Assembly: GCF_043290135.1 (NCBI RefSeq)
Contig: NC_134707.1
Span: forward strand, 75,078,508-75,142,507
Reading direction: 5' to 3'
DNA length: 64,000 nucleotides
Origin: Rhipicephalus microplus
Lineage: Eukaryota > Arthropoda > Arachnida > Ixodida > Ixodidae
Shown: positions 1-11,834 of the stretch, in pieces
How the letters are laid out: the number at the start of each line of letters is the position of its first letter
How positions within the stretch are numbered: the first letter of the stretch is position 1
The notes under the pieces: generated by a model
The model's input: the letters and a program-made list of their open reading frames with translations, nothing else
Database searches by the model: none
What the model was told of the DNA's origin: nothing
Translations under genes and position numbers: made by a program

Positions 1-501
1 CAAAAGCAGTTGTCATCTCATTTTTACGTGATTAGGCGTAACTACAAGTGCACGGGCAGTTCTATCTGAAATAATGAGTGTTTCTGCAATTACTCTTTCA
101 GGAAGTTGATGACTAAAAGCGTTGCGCCTTTCGAGGAATATCAATATCTTGCAGCTACGAATACGCTCTCAGCAGCTGTCGTTGCGGTGGTTGACTCTTC
201 AAATCGGCTGAACAGCATCAATTCCAATGAAGCATTGTTTCTTTTATTGCCTCTTCTAAAGGTTAGGAAAGCTATCATATATTTTGTGCTCATAGTTGTT
301 GCGGATGTATAGTGGAAAACTGACATGCTTCTCTGAGTAAACTTGGCTGTTTCTTTAAACGTTTGCGTTTCTTCTTTTTCATTAAAGAGACATTTTTGCT
401 GAACGAAAAAAAAAACCAAGCACACTCTGTACTCAAAGAAGCGAGCAAGCTTGACACAGCGACGGCAACATATATGAGAACATTTTTAAATACATTCACT
501 C
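1..501. other. Intergenic, nothing recognised
   Basis: AT-rich sequence with short overlapping open frames on both strands and no domain, splice pattern or repeat that I recognise. Confidence 0.5.
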
Positions 502-549
502 GTCGAGCCTACAAATGAACACACAAATGTGTTCATTTGTAGGCTCGAC
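502..549. repeat. Perfect 22-bp inverted repeat
   Basis: Positions 502-523 are the exact reverse complement of 528-549, separated by the 4-nt loop caaa. The right arm abuts the first base I can assign to the CR1-like LINE. The placement suggests a fold-back formed when the truncated LINE was inserted (inference). Confidence 0.9.
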
Positions 550-1076
550 ATACCAAGGCATTGTATAGCCTTAGACGTAACCTTTATACCGCCCCATCTG
601 ATATAAAGTGTCTTGCTTACAAAACTCTTGTCAGACCTATTATCGAATATTCTAAAATTGTCTGGGACCCTTACACAAAGACAAACTGCAATAAAATAAC
701 AAAAATACAGCGACTTGGTGCGAGATTTATTTTTAATAAATATCGCCGACATCATTCTCCTACTGAACTCTGTAAAAAAGCTGGACTGGATAGTCCTGAA
801 CTTAGGACGAGGATTGAGCGTCTGAAATTCCTCTTCCAGTTAATTCATAATCATTTTAAACTAAACTATTCAGATTACTTCAAGGTCAACACACAAGAAC
901 ACTCCAGACATCGCCATAATATGTATATACCACCCCTAGTCCCACGTAACGATTGCTTTAAGTTCAGTTACTTTCCACGTGCTTTTGAAGATTGGAATAT
1001 GCTGCCAGAGTCTATAATTGGTTGTTCCTCGCTTACATCATTTGAACAGAATCTAAAACGTTTATTTTCCGAATAA
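549..1076 (+). pseudogene. LINE ORF2 C-terminal fragment (RT thumb region)
   Basis: The frame stays open from about 549 to the TAA at 1074-1076. It carries the post-catalytic signature of CR1/Jockey-type ORF2: LVRPIIEYSKIVWDPYT, then KITKIQRLGARFI, and a C-terminal block containing LPESII and SFEQNLKRLF. The catalytic YADD motif, palm domain and endonuclease lie upstream in a full element and are absent, so this is a 5'-truncated, non-functional remnant. The first in-frame codon in a usual start context is not meaningful here. Nothing interrupts the fragment, which suggests it is not very old. Confidence 0.75.
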
Positions 1077-1411
1077 CAGTGACATATGTTTTTTTTTTTG
1101 GCGTGTGTGTGTACTTTTTGTTGGTTGCATGATTCTGCAGTAGTTGTCTTTCAAATCTTCAGCGCGGTGCAAAAGTGCCGCCTAAAATGCGTCATGTGCT
1201 GTTCTGCGCGTATGTATTGCATCGCATGTGTGTTCCATTTATGTATGTTATGTATAACTTCGAGTTGCTGGTCACAATAATACCGAGAAATTATCTCGAG
1301 ACCTGTACGGTACTTCTTTTTTGCAAATAATTGTTTGTACTTCCACCCTGTAACGGCCCACTTCTGGGCTAACAGTATAAATAAATGAAATGAAAATGAA
1401 ATGAAATGAAA
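549..1411 (+). mobile_element. CR1-like LINE, 5'-truncated
   Basis: The copy consists of the C-terminal part of a RT-bearing ORF2 (to 1076), about 300 bp of 3' UTR, and a terminal simple repeat of aaatg units (about 1381-1411). The 3' UTR ends with a segment around 1350-1390 of the ttctgggctaacagtataaat kind that precedes the simple tail in CR1/L2-type elements. The 5' end is cut near 549, beside a perfect inverted repeat. No target-site duplication is obvious. The clade is assigned by protein resemblance only. Confidence 0.75.
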
Positions 1412-2790
1412 TACTTGCTGAAAAGCCAATGGAGAGCCAAGACAGCTTTCATCTGGGGGTTCCTTATTTGGTTGGTGCTTTTGCAATATTCTTAGTTTCG
1501 TATTCTTTCTACTTGCTCGCACGATCGTTTGTGCATCGGCGCCAGTTCTTAGTAATGCTTTCTGGGTCACACATACTTGAGGCAAGCTGAACTTTGCACT
1601 TAGAGCAAAGGTCAGCTTGCTCGTTTGCACTGGCGTGCCTTGCAACTTTTTTGAGTGCACCGGAAGCATGCACCATTTATCCTTAAATTGAGCTTGATTC
1701 TACTGTGTGGTAAACATTCTGGTGGGACACGCTTTTTTAGGTGCTGCCTTATTGCGCAGGGCACACAAATCTCTGTGTCATCTAGGAAATCACTGAAAGA
1801 GTACGTCAGAGCAGATGTCGTAGCTAGTGCTAAATGTGTCTTCAGGCCCACTGGTTCGCCGCATACTGATCGCCGCATTCACATCTACGGCTATCACTCT
1901 ATTGCTCTTTTCTAGGCTCTTCACATCGACCGAAGGGACATTAAACAGACTATCTAGCCCTTCATGGTCAGCAGCTTCCTCTGTGGTAATATTTCCAGTT
2001 TGTGTCGCACGTGTTCGTTGATAGAAAGCGAAGATGTCTTGTAGCAATGACTTCACTTTGATGCTGCCGACGATTGACGAGTATGACATCCTGTGCATAC
2101 CAAGTCACTGGAGCCCAGCGATGTTAACAAGCATGTGTTGATAAAGCTACTAGAGGGCTCTGTCATGACCATATGATCAAGCAGCTAGCAGCTGATGTAA
2201 TATGCTGAAGTATTTCTGCTCTTGACACGTCTTGTCACCAAAGTACTTTTGTAGCATGTTTACAGCGTCCTTTTAACACTTCACAGTTGTTAGAAAGTTG
2301 GCCACAGCTGATGTAGCGTCTCCGTTAAAAACTTGTCGTAAATAATGCAACTTTCTCTCACAGTCAGAGTATCTCTATTCTGGACAATTTGAACAAACGG
2401 CTCTCGGAACTCTATTCATTTGCAAACATTCCCAGAAAAGAGCATGACCGTAACCTTCGGTATATTGGCTCGCGTCCAGTCTGATGATATTGTGATAGTA
2501 TTTGCGACCATCGTCAAGCCCTTTTCAGCTTGTGCGTTTGAAATGTGGTTGCCCTGCTTCTGAGCACGGCAACGACTCACATCGTGTTGTCCTCGTACAC
2601 TAGGATTTTGTAATTTTCGGCATGAAATCCTCGTCCGAAATGCGATTCTAAATTTTCGTTGATATCTTGAACTTGTTATTGTTTTTTTTCAGCCTCTCGT
2701 AGTTCCAATGAAGCTTCTTCTGCATTACAGAGTCGTCGCGAAGAAGGGCATTTGCCTCAATGACGATCTGGCTGTTCAAAGGTCATGGCG
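1412..2790 (-). pseudogene. Decayed BEL/Pao LTR-retrotransposon gag region
   Basis: Read on the minus strand in several frames, this stretch contains the pieces of a BEL/Pao gag in order. Near 2440 there is a FSGN-type motif. Near 2280-2390 comes a DUF1759-like segment (KLHYLRQVF, then KDAVNMLQKYFGDK). Near 1880-2100 is a segment with MSYSSIVGSIKVKSLL. Near 1625-1670 is a knuckle-like CFRCTQKSCKARQC, in which the usual His of CCHC is Cys. Several frameshifts and stops break it. No LTRs, protease or RT were found. The call rests on pattern memory; a translated search with 1412-2790 would decide it. Confidence 0.5.
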
Positions 2791-4557
2791 CAGTTCCACT
2801 TCACCTTGAGCTTCTCTGTGTGGTCCATGCAACTCATACCCACTGGATAGCCTGTTTCTGGTTGATCGGCACCAAATATATGGGATACAGTGTAGAGCAG
2901 CTGTACAAAACTTAGTTTCGTAGAACTAGGTAAAATAAGCTTTTATTTACACTAATGGTGGCCATAACTACCTTGCTACTCGTATAGCATCCTCATTCCT
3001 TCCATCTTGCTTGCCAACTCCTCCACATATGATAATTCGTCAACGTTCACGTTGGAATGAACAGTTCCATTAAGATACTCAATGAGAAGCGTTTAGAACT
3101 GATCCTTCGTATTTGGTTACAAAAGCTATACAAAACGATGATGTTCGCTAGTTCCTGTTTTCAAATTGAGAAAATGTTGGCATTTGGCTAGCCGGAGTGA
3201 AAGTGATGTTTAATCAGAGTAACGTGAATATTAAGGAAGGTGAGGCAACAGGTAATTATTGACTATCGTTACTGTTTAGCTTAGAAGCGTATGTTCTAAT
3301 TATTCTATAGTGAAAATAGTGGCAAATACATTTGACCAATCAAGACGATCATGGACAGTACACAGCCTGGCAATGTAATTGATATCTCCAGGCCTGAATG
3401 ATCACACTTATTTTTTCCATTAACGAGTCAAGCGAACTATCAAATTCAGTTTTTTTCTAGAAACGTTTAAAATATTTTCAGAAAGACCATAAGAGGCTGC
3501 TTATATGCTCCTTTTGCTTGTGATTGGAGGTAAAATGTCGTAAAGCTAGGAAAATTTTGTTGTTTCTCTTCAGGTTTCTGTTTATTTCTTTTCCTCCTTC
3601 TTTCTTTGTCTCTTTTGAGGTTTTAGGCTCGAATTTTTCCTTTTATTTCTATTTATTTTCACGCTTCAGCAAAATTATTTCAGTTGTTTCTCTCTGTGAA
3701 AATTTCTAGCCTACATTCCTTTCTTAATTTCTTTACGTGCTTTCTTCTGTGTAATCCCAAGTGACCACCGCTTACAACAGCCCGTCTCATAGTGTGCTGC
3801 GCACTTACTATCACGATCACACAGATTATAAAAGCACAGAAGGAACACTTCTTCATGGCGTGAGAGCGTGCTTGATCACTATGCTTCAGTTCAATATGTT
3901 ATGTGTGGTTGTCTGCATTACACCAAGGAACAACGAGGGCATACGAACAGCATGTGCAAACGGACCAGTTGGATATTACGTGTTTATTAGAATTTGATAA
4001 AAAGACAAAACAACGAAAGCTATAGCGAGAAGAATTCATATTCACGTCTCCGGATTCACAGCCACGTAGCCGAAAGCGTAAGATGAGCGTCTTTGCTCAT
4101 ACAGGCACGCTGATCATACAGCGCCTTGTTATTGAGGTAAAAATAAAAACAACTAGACTGTGTAGTTTAACGAGAGAGTGAACACAAAACACCTGTTTGT
4201 GCAGAAGCATCTCAAACATCTGCTCTGTCATCGCAGCTAGTTGCCTCTCCACAACGGTCGTGGCATGAGGGAGTGCTACCTTATTCAGTCGAAATGAGTG
4301 AGTGCGTTTTGCCAGAAAAACGTCAAAAGTGGAAAGTGCCGAGGCTTGCGCTAAGCTACTCGAGTCTTGAAACAACAAAACTGAACAATTATCGAGCCTA
4401 ATATAGTGGCCTCTAGAAGATTCCTAAGGCTTAGCAAACTTAAGATAGGTTCCTCACTGATTTCTAAGTACTCGTAATGATGATGTAGATATACTTTGCT
4501 GCTTAGAAGATATATTGACAATTTTGACAAATTTTTCTTGTCGCTGTCATAAACTGG
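2791..4557. other. Intergenic, AT-rich
   Basis: No gene recognised. It contains a TTT/TTC-rich tract at about 3550-3720 and otherwise unremarkable sequence. Confidence 0.5.
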
Positions 4558-4558
<1 letters not shown>

Positions 4559-4588
<30 letters not shown>

Positions 4589-4710
4589 TGTATGTATGTA
4601 TGTATGTATGTATGTATGTATGTATGTATGTATGTATGTATGTATGTATGTATGTATGTATGTATGTATGTATGTATGTATGTATGTATGTATGTATGTA
4701 TGTATGTATT
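4559..4710. repeat. (TATG)n microsatellite, about 37 units
   Basis: Essentially uninterrupted tetranucleotide repeat of about 150 bp. It is open in all frames on both strands (Tyr-Val-Cys-Met one way, His-Thr-Tyr-Ile the other), so the long frames across it are an artefact of the repeat. Confidence 0.97.
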
Positions 4711-4754
4711 AGTGGATGGACATAGGTGTGCATGTATAAGTAGAAACCACAAAA

Positions 4755-4967
4755 CAGAACACAGAAAAAAATATTTAACAGCGAAAGCTGTTTTGAGATC
4801 ACAGCTCGGGTCACGCGCAGTTGTCCGCTGCCGCCAGGCCCCCAGTGTGCGTAACTACATCGCACGAAATCAGAAAAAAACTAGCACCAACGACCCATTG
4901 GGGCTCGAGCCCCGGTTCACAGGGTGCAGCCCAGTATTATACCACAGAGCCACACTGGGTTTGGGTA
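4755..4967 (-). mobile_element. tRNA-derived SINE, not Ruka
   Basis: The minus strand starts with a tRNA-like head. An A-box-like tggctctgtggtataa lies near 4934-4953 and a B-box-like ggctcgagcccc near 4900-4912, with pairing stems around the latter. A non-tRNA body follows, ending in agctttcgctgttaaat and a T-rich tail. It differs in sequence from Ruka. I see no clear target-site duplication. Confidence 0.55.
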
Positions 4968-5324
4968 TTCTCGACAAACTTGTCTTAGGCATGCTTGATG
5001 TGGGGAAAGCACTCGCGTTACTACGAATAGTAAAGCATTTTAAAACAGCGAATCAACAACTAGTCGTCGCACATTGTGAATAGCGTAACGAGGGGATTTG
5101 TCCAAGGATCTAACCCTCTACAACAGCTTGTTCTTGTTCAGCAAATAATCGTGGCGCATACCCACTTCAGGCCAAACTCTTCATCGACGTCAGCCACACC
5201 ATGAGCGAAGTCAAAGCACCAAATTCCTTTCAAGTGTTTAGCGATGACCGTGCTTCTCAGAAAAGTAACGAAAAATAACATAAGGATTGCCAGCCTACTA
5301 CCCTTAACTTTTTATTGTTAATGT
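4968..5324. other. Intergenic, nothing recognised
   Basis: No coding or repeat signal recognised between the two SINEs. Confidence 0.45.
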
Positions 5325-5561
5325 CATTGATCGATAGGTGTTGTATTACGTCCCTAAACCACCATATATTCATGAGAGACGTCATAGTGGAGGGCTCCGG
5401 AAAGTTTGACCACCTAGGGTGCTATAATGTGCATCCAAATCTAAGCACACGGGCCTACAGCACTCCCGCCTCCATCGGAAATGCAGCCGCCCCAGCCACG
5501 ATTCAATTACGTTACCTGCAATAAGCCGAATATCTTAGCCCTTAGCCCACAATGGTGGGGC
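5325..5561 (-). mobile_element. Ruka-type tRNA-derived SINE, diverged copy
   Basis: Reverse-oriented copy with the family's landmarks: a gtcttcatagtggagggctccgg-like block, ctccatcggaaatgcagccgcc, and a degraded tRNA-like head ending at ccacaatggtggggc. The promoter boxes are mutated. A weak duplication (attgttaatgtc / atattaatgcc) may flank it. Confidence 0.85.
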
Positions 5562-5689
5562 TATATTAATGCCGTAGTGGCTATCAAGGAAGTGTGCTTG
5601 CGGCAGTTACGCCTTAAGTGTTTAGAAAAGACTCTGAAACACCACCCGTCTAGCTTTCGCTGTGACTGTGCTGTGCCATCCGCACAGGC

Positions 5690-5965
5690 CTTCCGCGCAG
5701 TCGTCTTCGGAGTATGCGTACAGTAAGCGCTAAGTGCTCGTCATTAGAATTCCTAAGATTTGGTGGCACTTGGTCGAGCAGTAAAACAAGGCAGGATGCG
5801 GGGTGAAAGCTCAGCTGTTTGCACCCTGATGGCGCACTTCGAAAAAGAACTGAGAAGGAAGTATTTATCGAAGCCACCATCGTGGTTCAAACCTGTGACC
5901 CTTCGCTTAGCATTCTGCTCCGTTTTACAACTCGTCCAAGTGACACTCGTTCTTTAGAATTCTAA
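5690..5965 (-). mobile_element. Possible tRNA-like SINE remnant
   Basis: On the minus strand a B-box-like ggtttgaacca (about 5883-5893) follows tRNA-like sequence starting near 5955. The downstream body has no match elsewhere in the window. This is weak and could be chance. Confidence 0.28.
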
Positions 5966-6254
5966 CAACGAGTATTTTGCACTCACGGTACGCATACCCC
6001 GAAGACGACTCAGGCTGTTCAGTGCCTTCCGCGACATTGGACGAAGGAGACGCTCTAAGGCAGCGCTCTTTAATTATTTACTCTCTTTCGCTACCAAAGT
6101 TTCCATTAGATTACAAAAAAAATACCGAAGTCAAGACACGTTTGTGAACAAGTTAAAACACATTGCAAGCGGACTGAATTTCTCGGAGTCTATTGCAATA
6201 TGTAAGGAGACAGCAATTTTTACCTACGACTCAGGAAGTCTGTCACTCATGTTC
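5966..6254. other. Intergenic, nothing recognised
   Basis: AT-rich spacer with no recognised signal. Confidence 0.45.
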
Positions 6255-6560
6255 GCTATGCAGTCTCGTCATAACATACCAGTTTTGATATATGTAATGT
6301 AAACAAATCCACCGCAAGAGCAGCAAGATCAAGACAATTCTAGCATGACATTCTCGACATACATATTATAATTTCAGCGTTATGACTAGTCACCTGTACT
6401 CGCCAAACTGTCATGTTATGCCATACCATTTGTAGTATAGATACCATCATTGCAACGGCCAAGAGAGCTGACAATTTTAGGTGGATAAATAGAGAGATAA
6501 GTGCGTTCAAAGTCGCCGAAGTTTACTGAGAAATGACTAGAACTTCAAAACATTAACCTG
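6255..6560 (+). repeat. Composite repeat (147-bp-unit family), tail-only fragment
   Basis: Shares the order of landmarks with the tails at 28608-28965 and 39010-39470: ataccagtttt, accgcaagagcagcaa, atgacattc..gacatacatat, gttatgccatacca, an atagataga-type stretch, then aagtcgccgaagtttactgagaaatg. It lacks the tandem 147-bp units. Confidence 0.7.
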
Positions 6561-7337
6561 GCGGAGAATGCCCCAAATATTTTACCAGATTTGACTGTAT
6601 ACAGTACTCTTTTCCTAAAGTGAAATATGACTTGAAGGGAAAGCGTTTCAACTCTATTTAAGAGTTAGGCAATAAAGCAGAATCAAATGATTGACCTCCT
6701 TTGCGCCATCTCTGTTTCATTACTGTTACGAGTAATGACAGCATTGACAGCATGAAATGCAGAGGAGTGTGAATGCTGAATGGGACATCGAAGAATTTGA
6801 TAGTGTCATATAAAATTCATTTGTACGTAGAATGATTTCTTAGACCAGTCTCTTCTTACCTAGGATGCGCCACAACTGATAGTGTCATACAACAAATCAG
6901 CGAAGTGGTTAGTTCCGGGTGGAAAATGCTTGTCGCGATTCAAGAATCTCATCTCCCGATAGCGATCGCGTGAACTTCATCTTACAGGGGCTAGTCCAGG
7001 ATCACATCGAGTCCCTTAGCTACGAGCCACCTGACAGCTTTGGGCAGAGCTATAAAGCACTGCTCTGGTATGTAACCAGGCAGTCATTGGCTGTCTCGAG
7101 AACGTGCTGCTCCATTGCCCATTAGGAGCCCATTAGGAGAAATTGAAATTACCCAGTAAAAACAGCGGTCGATCATTGCACGCTTTTTGCCCCCCCCCCC
7201 CTGCACAAGTTTCATGCTTTGACATGGCTGTATACAGTACTTTTTCCTTTGTTTCTGTCACCTATTCCTAAGACGTTTTATTGAAATTCGAATTTTCCTT
7301 CTTGCATGAAGCTCACCGTTCTGGCTAGGGCCACTAC
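6561..7337. other. Intergenic with poly-C run
   Basis: No gene recognised. A run of about 12 C lies at 7191-7202. Confidence 0.5.
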
Positions 7338-7570
7338 GGTTGATATGTGGAGCTTAAAGCCCCTAAACCACCATACTTTTATGAAAGATGCCGTGGAGGA
7401 GGGCGCAGGGAATATAGACCACCGGGGGTTTTTTATCGTGCCTCTACATCTGGAAACACGGGCACAGCATTTTCGCTTCCATTTAAAATACAGCCGCCGC
7501 TGCCGAGATTCCAGTCCGCGACCTGCGGGTCGGCAGCCGAGTACCTTAGCGCCTAGACTACTGCTGCGGG
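7338..7570 (-). mobile_element. Ruka-type SINE, diverged copy
   Basis: Minus-strand copy. It starts with the degraded tail tgatatgtgg..cccctaaaccacc, continues through the body and ends with cgacctgcgggtcggcagccgagtaccttag and a mutated head. About 15-20 percent diverged from the copy at 54997-55238 by eye. Confidence 0.88.
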
Positions 7571-9099
7571 TCTTCGGCCAATATGCATTCATGACTGCTT
7601 TGTCTCGGTTTCTTGCAGTCGAAACTTTTGCGAATCCTTATGACACATTCGTGACTTCTGGCATGCACAACAAATGTAATATGTGCTATTATAGCGGATC
7701 ACTCATCATGATGCTGCTTTGCGGCTAACGTATTTTGTCATAGCACTTCATAACACTTTACAAGCATTATTCACTTGTTCAAACTCTCTCGTGAAAACCG
7801 ATTTATGAGACTGAGACGGCACGAAAGTAAGCTAAGAGATTATGACCGTGGTTTTATATTTGTATTTGTTGTAAGACACGTAGCGCCTATACTAACTAGG
7901 TCAGAGTAACAAGTTCACATCACGGTTTTATGTCAACTAGTATTTGGCTCGTACAGGGAAATCATGTGTGAAAATCACCTGAATCTTGAGCTTTGCAATT
8001 TAAGAGATATTTTGATCATGTCCATGACTAAGTTCTGAAAGTGCTTCTACATAGAAATTACAATAAAACTATGGTGAAAATTGAAGCTAGTATGTATCAT
8101 GTTTAGCTCTTTTCAGGCTTACGTCAACTGATTCTCTTTATAAGGTCAGAAAACCACTTACTACAAGTGCAGTTGCATCTACCATTCGGTACATAGCACT
8201 TTGGGCGCTGGTCTTTGGGGCACTTTGGAATTTTTTCTTTGGGGCATGAACTTCCAGAGGCTGGAAATGAAAATATGTATGCCACTTAGGAAAACAATTG
8301 TGAAGCTTTAGAAACATTGTAAGGTATAGTCAGAAAATTAAGGCCTTACATGTATGAAATATTTCATGATACAGTACTGTCGCAGATTGAGTGATACTGC
8401 GTGATGCACAGTTTTTTATGTGCATAATACTTACTGTTCTTCAAAGCCAACTGTGCAAATATAAACCTCCGTGCTTTATAGGGTGGGTAGAGAATGTTAC
8501 AAAAGAATGGCTACTTGGGCTGGTTGTTAATGCGTTTTTGAATGAAATATACTTCAATAATGCAAAAGAAACCTTTCAGAAGGAAGAAAAAGCAGAGAGA
8601 GAGGACCGAGCACACACTTACAGCCATTTTTATTGCACAGATGGCGGGAATATATATACAATAAGAGGGCAAGGAGATCACAAACAGGTGAAAGGACAAA
8701 TGATGGCGCATGCGCCAGATGACCTTATTTCAGTGTTAAAATGACAACCTAACTGAAAAGATACTTGTATTCATTATCCAGCTGATTAACGAACAACGCA
8801 CTTACACACTGAATTCCTGCTTTGCGTATCAAAAAAACCTCATATCTTTCACGTGCCTCTTGTCCTTATATCTTGCTAATACTTGGGATTCATCAAACTT
8901 CGGCGTGCCCCCCCCCCCCCCCCAATTCGCCCAGTGACTACAGCCTGGATGCTGTCTGAACAATCGCCTTAAGGAGCTCGCAGATCTGATGCGTGGATCA
9001 ATGGACAGCCACTTCTCACACTTACTGTGATATTACTGTTCAAATGCTTCCATAATGTACTTACGTATACACCACTACAGCAGTAGCCCCACATTAGGC
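7571..9099. other. Intergenic with poly-C run
   Basis: No gene recognised. There is a run of about 16 C near 8908-8923. A 117-codon open frame at 8391-8744 has no recognisable domain and low-complexity composition. Confidence 0.45.
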
Positions 9100-9985
9100 T
9101 GCAGTATTTTAAAATAAATGAATATATCATCCGAAAGCGCTCCACGCAGTGCTCTGTTCCAATGTTATGACCAGTATCTGTGTCATCATGAAGTGTCGGG
9201 TGTGCTTTATTACCTTGAAGAACATTTTGGCAGCAGACAACGGTCAAAAATCTTCTAGACAGAGTTCAGTTGCAATATTATACGACCGATATTGTTGACA
9301 ACATGAAGTGTTTGGTGAAACTTGTGTTTTTAGAGAATATATAGACAACAGACACCGTTCAGAAGTCTTCCATACAAGATTCAGTTGTAGTCTTTTGAGA
9401 AATACTTGTCAAAAACATAAAGTGCCAGGCAGAGTTATTAGCATTAAACCATATTTTGACTGCCGACAATGTTCAAAAGCATTGTACGCGGTACTTGGTT
9501 CCTACCTTAAGACCAATTTTTGTTTCATTATTCGGAGCCAGGTGTCGTTTCTGGCACAGAAAATTTCTTTTACAGACATTATCAAAAGCCTTCTATACAG
9601 GGTTCCGTTGCAATCTTAAGATTGATATCTGTGACGTTACGAAGTGTCGGGTGCAGTTTGCTGCTTCAGAGAATATTTTGTTTACATACAACGTCTAGAA
9701 GTTTTCTATACCGAATTCAGCTACAGTATTATAGCCAATGTCTGTCACATCAAGAAGCGATAGGCACAGTTAGTTGTGTCAAGGCGTATTGAACTACCAA
9801 AAAATGTTCAGAAGCATTCCACGCAGGGTTTCGATTTTGTCTTATGACCAATATCTGTTGCATCATTAAGACCCAGGTATGGTTTGTTGCATTAGAGGAT
9901 TATCTATCGCAGACATCATCCGAAAACCCTCCAAATAGGGCTCCGTGGTAGTCTTATGACCTAAGTATGACACATCATGAAGGTT
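9100..9985. repeat. Diverged tandem satellite, period about 113 bp, about 8 units
   Basis: The anchor aagtgtcgggtg and its variants recur at about 9191, 9306, 9420, 9534, 9642, 9755, 9868 and 9980, giving spacings of 108-115 bp. Each unit also carries a variant of cagac-atc-ttcaaaag-cttctatacagggttc, then cagttgcaatctta and tgaccaatatctgt. Units look roughly 25-35 percent diverged. No coding potential is consistent between units. Confidence 0.85.
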
Positions 9986-10809
9986 TTGAAGTGATTATCA
10001 GGTTAATGAGTGCTGTAAATCATGAAGTGTAAATGTACTGAATTTACCAGGATATTCGCAATGATATTAAAGAATTTGTTGGTGTAGGTATAGCAACCTT
10101 GTGATTTATATGTCCTGGTTTTTCATAAACCTGATTCATAAATTTAAGTACCTTGGCAGCCGCCCCCCCTGAGACACTGAGAGAGGAGGGCGATGTCAGC
10201 TCCATAGATTCTTATAATAGGGTGGGGGCGCTAAGGCAGCTCATACGTAGACATAACAGGGAGGGGGGGGCACTGCGGCGAATATCCCCGCCCCCACTAA
10301 GGAGGCCCCTGCGCACGCCTACGACAGACATACAGTAGCCTAGACGTGAATTTTCGCCCTCGACAGCAGCACACGCACTGATGTTGATTTCTGGTGCATA
10401 CTTCGCTCAATGGATTGTCAATTACTTCTAAAATAGTCACAACTGTGGCGGGTGAAACACAATTCTCGTTGCAACGCACTAATATATATTCGGCGTTGCG
10501 CCAACTGTTAACCTCACCACCAACCTTGCGTCGTTTCGACCCGACTGCTCCGATTGAGGTATACATATCGATGCCAGCGGTGTTGGGAGTCAGCGCTGTG
10601 CTCGCGCAGCGCAAATCGGCATTCCAGGAGTACTTACTCGCCGGAATATAATGTGAATTCAAGGCGAAAAGCAGTAGCAGCGTCGGGACAGAAGCAGCAA
10701 GAGCTGGCCGGTTAAACGGGTGGCGTCGCAGCAGCAACCAGGCAGTCCGAGCTCGTGCCTCGCGCCACCGTGTCGATTTTGCTACAGTAGTGGGCATTCC
10801 TCTTCACTA
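9986..10809. other. Intergenic, with GC-rich segment
   Basis: At 10155-10320 a GC-rich stretch with several C or G runs resembles a repeat I cannot name. The rest is featureless. A 166-codon frame on the minus strand (10297-10797) has no recognisable domain. Confidence 0.4.
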
Positions 10810-10888
10810 CAACACACACACACACACACACACGCACGCACGTACGCACACACGTACGCACGCACGCACGCACGTACACACGCACGCG

Positions 10889-10937
<49 letters not shown>
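10810..10937. repeat. Compound microsatellite (AC)n(GCAC)n(GA)n
   Basis: A CA-type tract grades into ACGC/ACGT variants, returns to CA, and switches at about 10903 to (GA)n. Long frames across it on both strands come from the repeat. Confidence 0.95.
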
Positions 10938-10942
<5 letters not shown>

Positions 10943-11519
10943 AGATAGAGAGATAAATAGAGAGATGCAAAGAAAGGCAGGGAGTTTAACTTTATATAAT
11001 GGGTCCACAAATATGGTGAGTGACGCCGATGTCGATGCCGATGCCAGCGCCAACATCCAGCCAACAGTGTCAATATAGTTGCTATCGCGATAAAATAAGT
11101 AGTTCTGTCGCAGTGTCAAAGGCATGTCTTGATTCAAGCGAACGTTTAAACGCGCGCGCCAAGGCACCAGATCACACGTCCTCACTCCTGCATATCGGCA
11201 GAGCCAGCATCATTCAGTCCTAGTGTACAATAAAAATTACACATAAAAATGCACAGAAGTCATACAGAAGTTTTCGGCTTGCTCTAGAGCAACCTTGCTC
11301 GAGATGATCCTCGCACATTTTTGAGGTCTATTAAAAAGCACAAAAAACTTAGAAAGGGCGTATATAAAAGAGCTAAACCTAATGCACTGCATTCAGTAAA
11401 ACGTTCTTGATAGAATGATCGCCATCTTTGAACTTGCGCTAACAAAATCTATATCAATTTTCAGAACGAAAATAGTAATATTCACTCAAGAGTACACTCA
11501 CAATCAATCGAGGTTCATG
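10938..11519. other. Intergenic, nothing recognised
   Basis: No recognised gene or repeat. Confidence 0.45.
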
Positions 11520-11834
11520 GAACATTGTCAGTGTGTGTATGAGTGACTCTCGAGTGGTGCGATTGAGGAGAGTATGATCGTGCGTGAGTGCTCGTGAGTG
11601 TTAGCGGGTAGTAAAATGCGGATGAGCGAATGCGCATGTCTGTGTTGAAATTAATATGAATGTGAGTGAGTTCGAGAAAGTGGAGGTGCACGTGCGCTGG
11701 AACACGAGTAAGTTTTAACACGCTTTAGTAGACGTTAGTATAGAAGTGAATAGCGAAAAGGGTAAGATGATGTGACTGCGAACGTAAGTGCTGGTAGGAG
11801 TCAGTAGATGTGAGCTGAGTCTGAGTGAATATAG
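11520..11834. repeat. Degenerate GTGAGT/GAGTGAG simple repeat, left part
   Basis: Loose repetition of gagtg, gtgag and agtatg words at a spacing of about 10-20 bp. The same texture resumes at about 13400-13745 on the other side of the truncated LINE A copy, so it looks like one array split by that insertion. Confidence 0.6.

Noticed and set aside
561..1076. Independent host gene of 171 codons
   Set aside because: It is plainly the C-terminus of a CR1-like LINE ORF2, followed by its 3' UTR and simple-repeat tail.
4568..5083. 171-codon frame with Tyr-Val-Cys-Met repeats (and the His-Thr-Tyr-Ile frames on the other strand)
   Set aside because: It is translation of the (TATG)n microsatellite and a SINE. 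All frames of a stop-free tetranucleotide repeat stay open.
10720..11185. Long frames on both strands with Thr-His, Leu-Ser or Cys-Val repeats
   Set aside because: Produced by the compound CA/GA microsatellite at 10810-10937.
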